A stretch of DNA of 6,077 nucleotides. It comes from an uncultured Synechococcus sp. Lineage in GTDB: Bacteria > Cyanobacteriota > Cyanobacteriia > PCC-6307 > Cyanobiaceae. Below, in pieces: positions 1 through 5,378 of the stretch. The stretch is taken from contig CAJWAH010000090.1 in assembly GCA_913020095.1 (NCBI GenBank), forward strand, positions 1 to 6,077. The letters are read 5' to 3'. The translations under genes and the position numbers were made by a program. Under the pieces are notes generated by a model. That model was not told the DNA's origin. It made no database searches and saw nothing but the letters and a program-made list of their open reading frames with translations. Position 1 is the stretch's first letter, and every line of letters starts with the position of its first letter.

Positions 1-1377
1 AGCACTGGTCTGGAGCTCACGGTGAGCGATCAGCCCCTGTTGCTCAACGACCAACCACTCGCGGCGGGGGATTCGCTCGATCTCGATCAAGACGCTGAAT
101 TGCGCTCGGCTTCCGGTGATTTTGTCTTGCAGATTCGTCCTGGCGGAGCTGGTCGCTTGCAGCAGTTGCGCCAAACCAAGGCCCAGTTGGAACAGCAGCT
201 TTCCGCAGCTTTGCAGCGTTGGAACCTGCCCGATGTGGAGGCTGCCCAAGCCTGCGAGCGCGAACGCCGCGAGTTGATCGCCGAATGGCGGCAACTCCGC
301 TCCCAGCAAGGAGCCGTTGCTGTCGATCAACTGCGCCAACAGATCGCTGCTTTGCCCGAACCGCCAAAAGATGCCGAGTTAGGCCAACTAAGGGAGCAGC
401 TGGATGCCCTAGTGCCCCAGGGCAAAGCGTTGCGGCAACAGCGCAATCAAGCCGAAGCCGAGCTCACTCAGCAGCGCCAGCAGTTGGAGCAATGGCAAGC
501 CTCCTGCCAGAGCGACTTGCAACACCAAACCCGGGCTCAAACCGTGTTGGACGAATTGCAGCAAAGCCATGGTGGATTGGAGAGCTTTCGCCAGCAGGTG
601 GCCCTGTTGCAGCAGGAGCTCCGGCAGGGGCAGCAGCAGCTGCAACAGCTCGATGAGCAACTGCAACATCAGGGTGTGCAGCGTCTTGATGGCTTGAGCG
701 CCGTTGCGGTTCAACAGCAACGTGATCAATGGCTGCAGCAGCGGGCCGCCAGCCGGGCTCTTCTGGAAAGCCAAGGGGAGCGGGGGTTAGAGGAATTGCT
801 GGAGCTGGCCCGGGCTGATCTGGAGGATTGCGCCTCGCAGCGCCAAAGCCTGCAGGATGAAGCTCGGATGCTGAATCTGCTGCTGCAAACCTTTGAGCAG
901 GAGCAGGCCCAGCTCTCGGAGAGCTATAGCGCTCCTTTGGCTGAATCCCTTGAGGCCTATCTGCGTTGTTTCACCAAGGCCCCATCCCGTCTTGGCCTGC
1001 GGTTTGATCCGCGCCAAGGCTTCGTGGATCTCGATTGGCAACGGGATTCAGGCGTTGCTTGGGGATTCGAGGATCTCAGCGGCGGAACCCGGGAGCTGTT
1101 GGCTGCTGCTGTGCGTTTGGCCATGGCTGAGGTGTTGGCACCGGCCTACGACGGCGTTCTACCGGTGCTCTTCGACGATGCCTTCACCAATGTCGACCCC
1201 AGCCGCTGGGCTGCCCTTAACGCCATGTTGCTGCGCGCCCGCGAGCGAGGCGTTCAGGTGTTGCTACTGAGCTGTGATCCGAACTTCAGTGCCGCTATTG
1301 CGCCGGATGTGTTGCACCAGCTGCCGCTGCGGACGGCAACGCCAATAGCGCTCCATCAGCGCCGTAGTGCCGCGTAA
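1..1377 (+). CDS. SMC/Rad50/YhaN-like coiled-coil ATPase, C-terminal half (5' end outside window)
   Basis: The reading frame is open from base 1, so the gene very probably begins upstream. A GTG at 22 preceded by GGAG is a possible but less likely start. Counting from that GTG, residues 1-45 form a beta-rich stretch. Residues 45-305 are a long, Gln- and Leu-rich coiled coil. Residues 310-451 are the C-terminal half of an ABC-type head, with signature LSGGTRE at 352-358, a Walker B strand ending LFDDAF with Asp 385-386, and a D-loop NVDPSRW. No Walker A is present; in this family it lies near the N-terminus, hence off the window. Proteins with this plan act in DNA end processing or chromosome maintenance, often beside an SbcD-like nuclease, but that partner would be upstream and is not visible. 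The head ends with LLSCDPNF (414-421), which has Asp where relatives usually have a switch His. The last 27 codons overlap the opposing gene. Family is secure; exact subfamily is not. Confidence 0.85.
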   Translation, partial: STGLELTVSDQPLLLNDQPLAAGDSLDLDQDAELRSASGDFVLQIRPGGAGRLQQLRQTKAQLEQQLSAALQRWNLPDVEAAQACERERRELIAEWRQLRSQQGAVAVDQLRQQIAALPEPPKDAELGQLREQLDALVPQGKALRQQRNQAEAELTQQRQQLEQWQASCQSDLQHQTRAQTVLDELQQSHGGLESFRQQVALLQQELRQGQQQLQQLDEQLQHQGVQRLDGLSAVAVQQQRDQWLQQRAASRALLESQGERGLEELLELARADLEDCASQRQSLQDEARMLNLLLQTFEQEQAQLSESYSAPLAESLEAYLRCFTKAPSRLGLRFDPRQGFVDLDWQRDSGVAWGFEDLSGGTRELLAAAVRLAMAEVLAPAYDGVLPVLFDDAFTNVDPSRWAALNAMLLRARERGVQVLLLSCDPNFSAAIAPDVLHQLPLRTATPIALHQRRSAA

Positions 1378-1903
1378 TCACCAGCCAGCTTCCATTGGCT
1401 TGTTGCCATCGCAGTGAACAGTTGCGGCCATCCAGCACCAATTGCACATCCGCTCGCAAGTTCCAGCAGTGGCGATCGCCCTGGCTGTCGATCGAGCAGC
1501 GCAATGGAGCCTCTGGATCTGCGAGCTGAATCCCTCCGCGGGCCTCTTGCACCAATACGAGTGACTGCAGTCCACCGCTGTTGCCCCGCACGATTAAACG
1601 CCGGCGCTGCTGGCCCACCGTCAGACACAGTTCATGGTTCCAATTCCAGGGGGTGTAGGGATCCGGACCCAGGCTCCAATGGCCTGCAGGGTCCACCTGC
1701 ATCGCAGCGGGCAGTTCGCCAAAGCGCATCGTGCGGGTTTGTCCGCTGCTGCAATCGGTGAGCGCAGCAACCACCTGGTCGGCTTCTTCCTGCACCCGCA
1801 GCACTGTGTTGAAGCGCGTTTGCTCAACGCCGGCATGATCCAGGCGGATGAACAGTCCATGCCACTCTCCGCTGTTGTGCTCAAGCAGGGCGCGTCGACT
1901 CAA
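1295..1903 (-). CDS. DUF3598-like protein, probably lipocalin-type beta-barrel
   Basis: This is a 202-residue protein with no signal peptide or membrane helix. It opens with EHNSGEWHGLFIRLDHAG (residues 8-25), an N-G-W-G-F pattern followed by alternating beta strands, as in cyanobacterial DUF3598 proteins. Similar strand patterns continue (ELCLTVGQQRRRLIVRGN at 91-108, VQLVLDGRNCSLRW at 153-166) to WLVITRHYGADGALL near 173-187. The start is TTG: a stop codon lies nine codons upstream in frame and no ATG or GTG is available. That TTG overlaps the TGA of the preceding PAP/fibrillin gene in the tetramer TTGA, implying translational coupling. There is no good ribosome site. The Ala-rich tail (residues 188-202) looks like a non-conserved extension and is encoded inside the 3' end of the opposing ATPase gene. 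The family assignment is from motif memory; the ligand and function are unknown. Confidence 0.75.
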   Translation of the reverse strand: MSRRALLEHNSGEWHGLFIRLDHAGVEQTRFNTVLRVQEEADQVVAALTDCSSGQTRTMRFGELPAAMQVDPAGHWSLGPDPYTPWNWNHELCLTVGQQRRRLIVRGNSGGLQSLVLVQEARGGIQLADPEAPLRCSIDSQGDRHCWNLRADVQLVLDGRNCSLRWQQANGSWLVITRHYGADGALLALPSAAAAGATHPAQ

Positions 1904-2427
1904 GGCAGCAAGGCAGAGGCCTCGAGATCATGGCGCTTACGCAGAGCAAATAACGTGCCGTTCTGCCCGCGGCAAATGCGCAGCTCATCGCTGAGGGCGG
2001 TGATATCCAGCCAAGCCGGAAAGCTTTGCTTGATGCTCGCCATCAGATTGGCCCGCCAGCCGGCCAGTTGTGGTCCCAGCAGGCCGCCGCGCCGGAACCG
2101 CACCAGAACCCGTTTGGGAGGTTCCAGGGTTAACTCCGCTTCCACAGCCACCCCTGCTGCGGCCAATGGTGGCGGCAATCGCAACAGGTTCATGCCGCGC
2201 CCTTGGCTCGGCATCAACACCTGCAAATTTTCAAGCCAGGGCTGCACCTGCAGATAGGGCTGACTGGAGCTGCTCCAGCGCAACTCCCAAACCCCCTCGA
2301 GTTGCTGCTGTTGCTGAGCATCGCTGAGATCAATGCTGGCGGCAGCTTCTAGATCCTCGATCAGGGCATCAAGCCGGTCGCGATTGGGCTTGGCGTCTTG
2401 CAGCAGCGCCAGCAACTCGCTTTCCAT
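1900..2427 (-). CDS. PAP/fibrillin family protein (plastid-lipid-associated type)
   Basis: This 175-residue protein has the hallmarks of the PAP/fibrillin family: an N-terminal helix (1-35), then LEGVWELRWSSSSQPYL (43-59), matching the family's L-x-G-x-W-x-L-x-Y-x-S start of the barrel, and a C-terminal SDELRICRGQNGTLFALRK (146-164), matching the family's closing D-x-x-R-I-x-R-G-x-x-G-x-x-F-x-L motif. Fibrillins are lipocalin-like proteins associated with thylakoid membranes and lipid globules in chloroplasts and cyanobacteria. I chose ATG at 2427 because GAGGA lies six bases upstream; a TTG two codons earlier (2433) would sit directly against that site. The gene starts two bases after the preceding small gene ends, and its stop overlaps the start of the DUF3598-like gene. 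Two barrel-type proteins in succession suggest a shared lipid or pigment context, which is inference. Confidence 0.87.
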   Translation of the reverse strand: MESELLALLQDAKPNRDRLDALIEDLEAAASIDLSDAQQQQQLEGVWELRWSSSSQPYLQVQPWLENLQVLMPSQGRGMNLLRLPPPLAAAGVAVEAELTLEPPKRVLVRFRRGGLLGPQLAGWRANLMASIKQSFPAWLDITALSDELRICRGQNGTLFALRKRHDLEASALLP

Positions 2428-2429
2428 GC

Positions 2430-2687
2430 TCAATCCTCGGTGAGGAAATAGGCCTCGGATTCCAGGGCCTCCAATTGATCATCCAAGCGGGCTTCCTGCT
2501 GTTGTTGGTCCTGCTTGGCTTCCTCCAGCAGGCGCTCCACCAACGCGAGTTTCTCTTTGGTATCGCGCAACCCCTCTTTGCGTGCCTGCACGTCCACCCG
2601 CTGACGCGCGGCAGCAGCGCTGAGGTTGAGGCAGCTGGCCAAGCGAGCGCAAGCCGTCAGAAAGTCACGATCGCGGATCCCAGCCAT
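2430..2687 (-). CDS. Small helical/coiled-coil protein of unknown function
   Basis: This is an 85-residue protein that I cannot assign to a named family. Residues 1-32 (MAGIRDRDFLTACARLASCL...) look like a compact helical segment with two Cys. Residues 33-80 are highly charged and rich in Gln, Glu, Lys and Leu with heptad-like spacing, typical of a coiled coil; the tail is acidic (EAYFLTED). There is no signal peptide or membrane segment. The ATG at 2687 is supported by TGAGG five bases upstream. It lies between the sugar-kinase gene (seven-base gap) and the PAP/fibrillin gene (two-base gap), so it is almost certainly cotranscribed and translated. A role as a small adaptor or oligomerisation factor for an operon partner is possible but unsupported. 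Confidence 0.75.
   Translation of the reverse strand: MAGIRDRDFLTACARLASCLNLSAAAARQRVDVQARKEGLRDTKEKLALVERLLEEAKQDQQQQEARLDDQLEALESEAYFLTED
2434..2438 (-). promoter_or_regulatory. Ribosome binding site of the PAP/fibrillin gene
   Basis: On the minus strand GAGGA lies six bases upstream of the ATG at 2427, inside the last codons of the preceding small gene. This spacing decides in favour of ATG 2427 over the TTG at 2433. Confidence 0.65.
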
Positions 2688-2692
2688 GAATG

Positions 2693-2697
2693 CCTCA
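2693..2697 (-). promoter_or_regulatory. Ribosome binding site overlapping the kinase stop codon
   Basis: On the minus strand TGAGG lies five bases before the ATG at 2687. Its first three bases are the stop codon of the PfkB-family gene, so a terminating ribosome would sit on the site for the next gene. Confidence 0.6.
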
Positions 2698-3513
2698 GAT
2701 TCCCACCATCATCGCTGCGTAAGCGCCAACCCCATCGATGCAGTGGGAACCGCAGCGGCATCCGAGGGCGATGGCCTGCTGCGAGCCCATGCCCATGGCC
2801 AAACCCGCGGTGACACCAGCGGCAAAACAATCACCGGCTCCGTAGGTGTCGCCTTGGGGCTTCCCCCGATCTACGGCGGCAAAGCGCCCCCCAGGTTCAC
2901 TCCAGCCCCCCTGCTCCCCTTCGGTGGCAATCCGCAGCGTGGGGGCATGGCTCAGGGATCCCTCTGGCACCTGCTCGCTCGGATCGCGCCCACTGCCGAT
3001 CAAGGCATCGAGCTGAACGCCCGACTCCTCCAAGACCGGTAACCCTGTGCGCGGGGTGGCGGTCAGCACCGCTGCTTGGCGCGCCAGCCGCAGGCCGGCT
3101 GCATCAGTGGCTGTGACATACACCCCATCGCAGTGGGCGAGCTCATCCCATGGCAATGGATCGCTCGCGTGAGGGCTCAAGCGCTGCCCCACCACGGTGA
3201 TGCTGCGTTCACCATCGGCATCGATATAGGTGATGGCCCGGCGGGTGGGCTGATCACGCCACACCACTGACACCTTGAGCCCAAGCGATCGGAGCTGCTC
3301 AAGGGCTTGCTCACCGAGGGAATCCCGGCCCAGGGCGGTGATGAAGTGGGCACTGCCCACCAAGCGAGCCAGCTGCACGGCCGCCACCGCTCCGCCACCA
3401 GCGGGCTGAGCCAACAGCCCTTCGGCATGCAGGATTTGCCCCGGCTTTGGCAGGTGCGGCACCCGCAGGAATTCCACCCACTCGGTGTGCCCCACCACCG
3501 CCAGCTGACTCAT
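2695..3513 (-). CDS. PfkB-family carbohydrate kinase
   Basis: This 272-residue cytoplasmic kinase has the ribokinase/PfkB fold and transfers the gamma-phosphate of ATP to a sugar or related small alcohol. Visible motifs are the N-terminal glycine cluster PAGGGAVAAVQLARLVG (37-53), the lid-like beta segment TRRAITYIDADGERSITVVG (90-109), and the C-terminal PfkB signature GDTYGAGDCFAAGVTAG (221-237), in which Asp 228 should be the catalytic base and GAG the anion hole. The usual N-terminal G-x-x-x-x-D sugar contact reads VGHTEWVEF, so the acidic position may be Glu 11. The length is slightly under the roughly 300 residues common in the family. ATG at 3513 overlaps the TGA of the upstream NTF2-like gene (ATGA), indicating coupling. 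The substrate cannot be deduced; adenosine, fructose and ribose kinases share these motifs. Confidence 0.9.
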   Translation of the reverse strand: MSQLAVVGHTEWVEFLRVPHLPKPGQILHAEGLLAQPAGGGAVAAVQLARLVGSAHFITALGRDSLGEQALEQLRSLGLKVSVVWRDQPTRRAITYIDADGERSITVVGQRLSPHASDPLPWDELAHCDGVYVTATDAAGLRLARQAAVLTATPRTGLPVLEESGVQLDALIGSGRDPSEQVPEGSLSHAPTLRIATEGEQGGWSEPGGRFAAVDRGKPQGDTYGAGDCFAAGVTAGLAMGMGSQQAIALGCRCGSHCIDGVGAYAAMMVGI

Positions 3514-3935
3514 GAGACAAAGCGCTTATAGATCCAGCGCACGAAGGGGCCAAGAAGGGGCACCGGACCAAAGGTGGGACCCACGAAATCGAAGTAGTCG
3601 CGGTGATCATCGATCAACCCTTGCCCATCGAAATGGAGGCGACTCACCCCGGGATAGACAAATTCGATGCCGCGGATTTTCAGGCCCAAGGTCCACTCCA
3701 CAAAGGCCACATCCCCCTCAATGGCCAGCGCAGCGGGTTTGAGCATCACGTCGTCGCAGCGTTTCACCAACCCTTCTTGGGCATCGAGGTATGCCTTAAG
3801 ACCCTCCTTCTCTTGGGTGGGGTCAATGAAATGCACCCCCTCGGCGTAGAACTCGCGCCACTGGGCTTCCGTTGGAGCGGGCTGGCCATACGGTTTGTCG
3901 AACAATTGCTGAAGTCGTTCGCGGTTGGGCAGCAT
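3510..3935 (-). CDS. NTF2-like (SnoaL/LEH-type) family protein
   Basis: From the ATG at 3935 this is a 141-residue protein with the pattern of small NTF2-like cone folds: N-terminal helices (MLPNRERLQQLFDKPYG), then FYAEGVHFIDPTQEKEGL, an aspartate-containing strand seen in many NTF2/SnoaL proteins, then EGDVAFVEWTLGLKI and a strand containing SRLHFDGQGLIDDHRDYFD. The C-terminus is hydrophobic and aromatic (FVGPTFGPVPLLGPFVRWIYKRF), which may make an amphipathic or membrane-touching tail. Members are enzymes (isomerases, hydrolases) or ligand binders, so no reaction is assigned. A TTG at 3968 would add eleven residues (MAQWPKPRTAV); neither start has a clear ribosome site, and ATG was preferred because the extra residues look non-conserved. 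It is the first gene of the minus-strand operon, and its stop overlaps the kinase start. Confidence 0.82.
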   Translation of the reverse strand: MLPNRERLQQLFDKPYGQPAPTEAQWREFYAEGVHFIDPTQEKEGLKAYLDAQEGLVKRCDDVMLKPAALAIEGDVAFVEWTLGLKIRGIEFVYPGVSRLHFDGQGLIDDHRDYFDFVGPTFGPVPLLGPFVRWIYKRFVS

Positions 3936-4011
3936 CACAGCGGTACGGGGCTTAGGCCACTGTGCCAAGCGTCCCGCAGCAAGTCCAGTTCAAGACTTTT
4001 GAGACGACATT
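3936..4011. promoter_or_regulatory. Divergent promoter region between the NTF2-like operon and the Yfr1-like RNA
   Basis: This short spacer must hold the promoter for the five-gene minus-strand operon and at least part of the promoter for the plus-strand small RNA. No convincing -35/-10 pair is visible on either strand; GACATT at 4006-4011 is a weak plus-strand -10 candidate with no good -35 partner. Two small inverted repeats are present: AAGTC (3981-3985) with GACTT (3994-3998), and TCAA (3990-3993) with TTGA (3999-4002). They could be an operator, or chance. If the TTG at 3968 is the true start of the NTF2-like gene, the spacer shrinks to 3969-4011. Confidence 0.4.
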
Positions 4012-4077
4012 GGAGATGTAGCCCACCAGCTACTCCTCACACACCCCCAGAGGCTCCGTGCAGACGGGGCTTTTTTT
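4012..4077 (+). ncRNA. yfr1: Yfr1-like small regulatory RNA
   Basis: The layout matches cyanobacterial Yfr1: a 5' stem-loop, an unpaired core, and a 3' stem-loop that doubles as terminator. The 5' hairpin is GTAGC (4018-4022), loop CCACCA, GCTAC (4029-4033). The core ACTCCTCACAC at 4032-4042 is identical to the ultraconserved Yfr1 motif, and its first two bases close the 5' stem. A short C-rich linker leads to the terminator hairpin at 4051-4072 and a U-tract. The length of about 58-66 nt fits the known size range. Yfr1 pairs through this core with ribosome-binding regions of target mRNAs; outer-membrane porin messages were described as targets in Prochlorococcus. The 5' end is uncertain (4012 to 4018) because no clear promoter is seen. 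From memory, marine picocyanobacteria usually carry yfr1 near guaB and trxA, so this neighbourhood may be unusual. Confidence 0.85.
4051..4077 (+). terminator. Rho-independent terminator of the Yfr1-like RNA
   Basis: AGGCTCCGT (4051-4059) pairs with ACGGGGCTT (4064-4072) around the loop GCAG, giving nine pairs including two G-U. It is followed by an unbroken T run at 4071-4077. The next base is the first base of the GTG start codon of the cupin gene. On the minus strand the hairpin lacks a following T run, so it works in the plus direction only. Confidence 0.85.
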
Positions 4078-4518
4078 GTGTCTCAACTCAGTCCTAGCGA
4101 GCAGCTGATCCGCGATCTACAGCTGCAGCCCCACCCCGAGGGTGGTTTCTACCGCGAGTGCCATCGCTCTGACGTGGTGGTTCAACGCAGTGACGGACAG
4201 CAGCGGCAGGCCTGCACGGTGATCGATTTTTTACTGCCAGCTGGTGTGGTGAGCGCCTGGCATCGGGTCTTGGGAGCCGATGAGATTTGGCACTACAGCG
4301 CCGGCGCCCCCGTGGAGTTACTGCGTCAGCAGCCCGGAGGCCCCGTGGAAACCCTCGAGCTCGGACCATTCCCGCAGCCCACCTGGCAATTGATCAAGGC
4401 GGATCAATGGCAAAGCGCCCGCAGCCTCGGCGACTGGAGCCTGGTGCATTGCACGGTGTCGCCAGGATTTTGTTTTGATGACTTCGAGTTGATCGCTGGC
4501 GATGGCCGTACTGACTGA
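4078..4518 (+). CDS. DUF985 (Cupin_5) family cupin protein
   Basis: This 146-residue protein is a clear DUF985/Cupin_5 member. It has QPHPEGGFYRE (17-27) at the N-terminus, the central WHRVLGADEIWHYSAG (61-76) carrying potential ligand- or metal-facing His 62, Glu 69 and His 72, and the closing HCTVSPGFCFDDFEL (124-138). Structures in this family show a compact cupin barrel, resembling sugar-epimerase or isomerase barrels, but the reaction is not established. The GTG at 4078 is the only usable start: no ATG, GTG or TTG lies between it and the in-frame stop at 4000-4002, and the conserved region begins within ten codons. It has no ribosome binding site and directly follows the small-RNA terminator, so its mRNA is either leaderless or produced by read-through. 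It overlaps the next gene by 17 bases and heads the plus-strand operon. Confidence 0.92.
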   Translation: MSQLSPSEQLIRDLQLQPHPEGGFYRECHRSDVVVQRSDGQQRQACTVIDFLLPAGVVSAWHRVLGADEIWHYSAGAPVELLRQQPGGPVETLELGPFPQPTWQLIKADQWQSARSLGDWSLVHCTVSPGFCFDDFELIAGDGRTD

Positions 4519-5146
4519 GGACCAACGCCGCAAATGGGACGAAAGCAACGACGATCTGTTTTATGCCGAGCCCCGCTTTGTTCAGCACCTCGATGAGGCG
4601 TTTCGCCGCCGCTTAACGCAGCTCTACCGCCAGAGGATTCCCCCCTGTGCCGTGGTGCTCGACTTGATGAGCAGTTGGGTGAGCCATCTGCCCGAAGAGA
4701 TCAATTACCAAAAGGTCATCGGCCATGGATTGAACAGCGCTGAATTGGAAGCCAACCCCCGGCTGGACCAGCGCTGGCGCCAAAACCTCAACCGCGATCA
4801 ACAGTTGCCGTTGGAGGATTCCAGTGTGGATGCCTGCTTGATCGTGGCGGGTTGGCAATACCTGCAACAGCCCGAGGCGGTGGCCCGAGAGTTGTGGCGT
4901 GTGCTGCGCCCTGATTCCCAGCTGATCGTGGCGTTTAGCAATCGCATGTTTTTCACCAAGGCGCCCCAGATTTGGGCTGATGGCTCCGATCGGGACCACC
5001 TCAGCTACGTGGCTGAGGTGTTGATGGCTCAGGGCTGGCCGCAACCAGAACTGATCGCTGAAGACACCCAGGCCAGTGGGGTGATGGGCTGGATTGGTGG
5101 CAAAGGCGATCCCTTTTTCGCGGTCATTGCCACCAAGCCGGCCTGA
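4502..5146 (+). CDS. Class I SAM-dependent methyltransferase-like protein with atypical motif I
   Basis: This 214-residue protein has a Rossmann-type methyltransferase plan with an unusual first motif. Strand beta-1 and its loop read VVLDLMSSWVSHLP (51-64), in place of the usual D-x-G-x-G-x-G. The rest is typical: VIGHGLNSAELEANPRL (72-88) at the position of motif II, LPLEDSSVDACLIVAGWQYL (102-121) at motifs III/IV, and ARELWRVLRPDSQLIVAFSNRMF (128-150), the methyltransferase helix and strand 5. The N-terminal cap (1-50) is rich in Trp, Arg and acidic residues. SAM binding is inferred from the fold, not from the missing glycines. The ATG at 4502 lies inside the end of the cupin gene, and the TGA shares a base with the next ATG (TGATG), so translation is likely coupled on both sides. 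The substrate is unknown. Confidence 0.85.
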   Translation: MAVLTEDQRRKWDESNDDLFYAEPRFVQHLDEAFRRRLTQLYRQRIPPCAVVLDLMSSWVSHLPEEINYQKVIGHGLNSAELEANPRLDQRWRQNLNRDQQLPLEDSSVDACLIVAGWQYLQQPEAVARELWRVLRPDSQLIVAFSNRMFFTKAPQIWADGSDRDHLSYVAEVLMAQGWPQPELIAEDTQASGVMGWIGGKGDPFFAVIATKPA

Positions 5147-5376
5147 TGTTGGATCCCGCTGAGCAACTGCGGCTGCGAGCCAGGCTGCTGGAATTTCTCA
5201 AATTTCGGGTGCTGGCATCCCAAGAAGCCTTTTTTGAGCCGTGGCAACGGGGGGATGGCCGCGATGCCGAACGCTTTCGCCAATGGCTCACCGGCCTGTG
5301 GCCAGAGGCGTTGAGGCTGGCCGATCACGATCTTTTGGCTGTTCTCGATCAAGCCCGAACGCTGTACGTGAACTGA
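5146..5376 (+). CDS. Small helical protein of unknown function
   Basis: This 76-residue protein is not recognised. It is predicted all-helical by eye: LDPAEQLRLRARLLEFLKFRVL (2-23), then SQEAFFEPWQRGDGRDAERFRQWLTGLWPEALRLADHDLLAVLDQARTLYV. It is rich in Arg, Leu and Trp, with no signal peptide, membrane helix or Cys. The gene is credible because its ATG shares a base with the upstream methyltransferase stop (TGATG) and its own stop lies two bases before the second methyltransferase. A position between two methyltransferases could mean a small partner or accessory subunit, but nothing in the sequence proves this. A second ATG-led frame overlaps it (from 5241), but that is only an upstream extension of the next gene's frame. 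Confidence 0.72.
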   Translation: MLDPAEQLRLRARLLEFLKFRVLASQEAFFEPWQRGDGRDAERFRQWLTGLWPEALRLADHDLLAVLDQARTLYVN

Positions 5377-5378
5377 CG

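Noticed and set aside
22..24. GTG at 22 with GGAG six bases upstream as the true start of the ATPase gene
   Set aside because: The frame continues open to base 1 and the protein lacks Walker A, so most of the N-terminal head must be upstream. GGAG is part of sense codons CTG GAG. An internal start cannot be excluded.
600..670. CAG-rich run resembling a tandem trinucleotide repeat
   Set aside because: It encodes the Gln/Leu heptads of the coiled coil and is irregular, so it is better explained by protein sequence than by a DNA repeat.
1383..1400. AGCCA/TGGCT hairpin just after the ATPase stop as a terminator
   Set aside because: The stem is only 5 bp with an 8-base loop and no T run follows. 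It also lies inside the opposing coding gene.
1472..1479. GCGATCGC, the HIP1 octamer abundant in many cyanobacteria
   Set aside because: I noticed a single copy only, inside a coding region. It is not enriched here, so it is not reported as a repeat feature.
1634..2257. Plus-strand open frame of 207 codons opposite the DUF3598-like and PAP/fibrillin genes
   Set aside because: No motif or domain pattern, and it runs across the junction of two minus-strand genes that carry family motifs.
3603..4097. Plus-strand open frame of 164 codons running through the small-RNA locus into the cupin gene
   Set aside because: It is the complement of the NTF2-like gene, passes through the small RNA and terminator, and has no plausible protein features.
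5241..5378. Upstream extension of the second methyltransferase to an ATG at 5241
   Set aside because: It would add 46 Arg/Pro/Ser-rich residues unlike the rest and would overlap the small gene by 136 bases. The ATG at 5379 fits the operon spacing and the family N-terminus.
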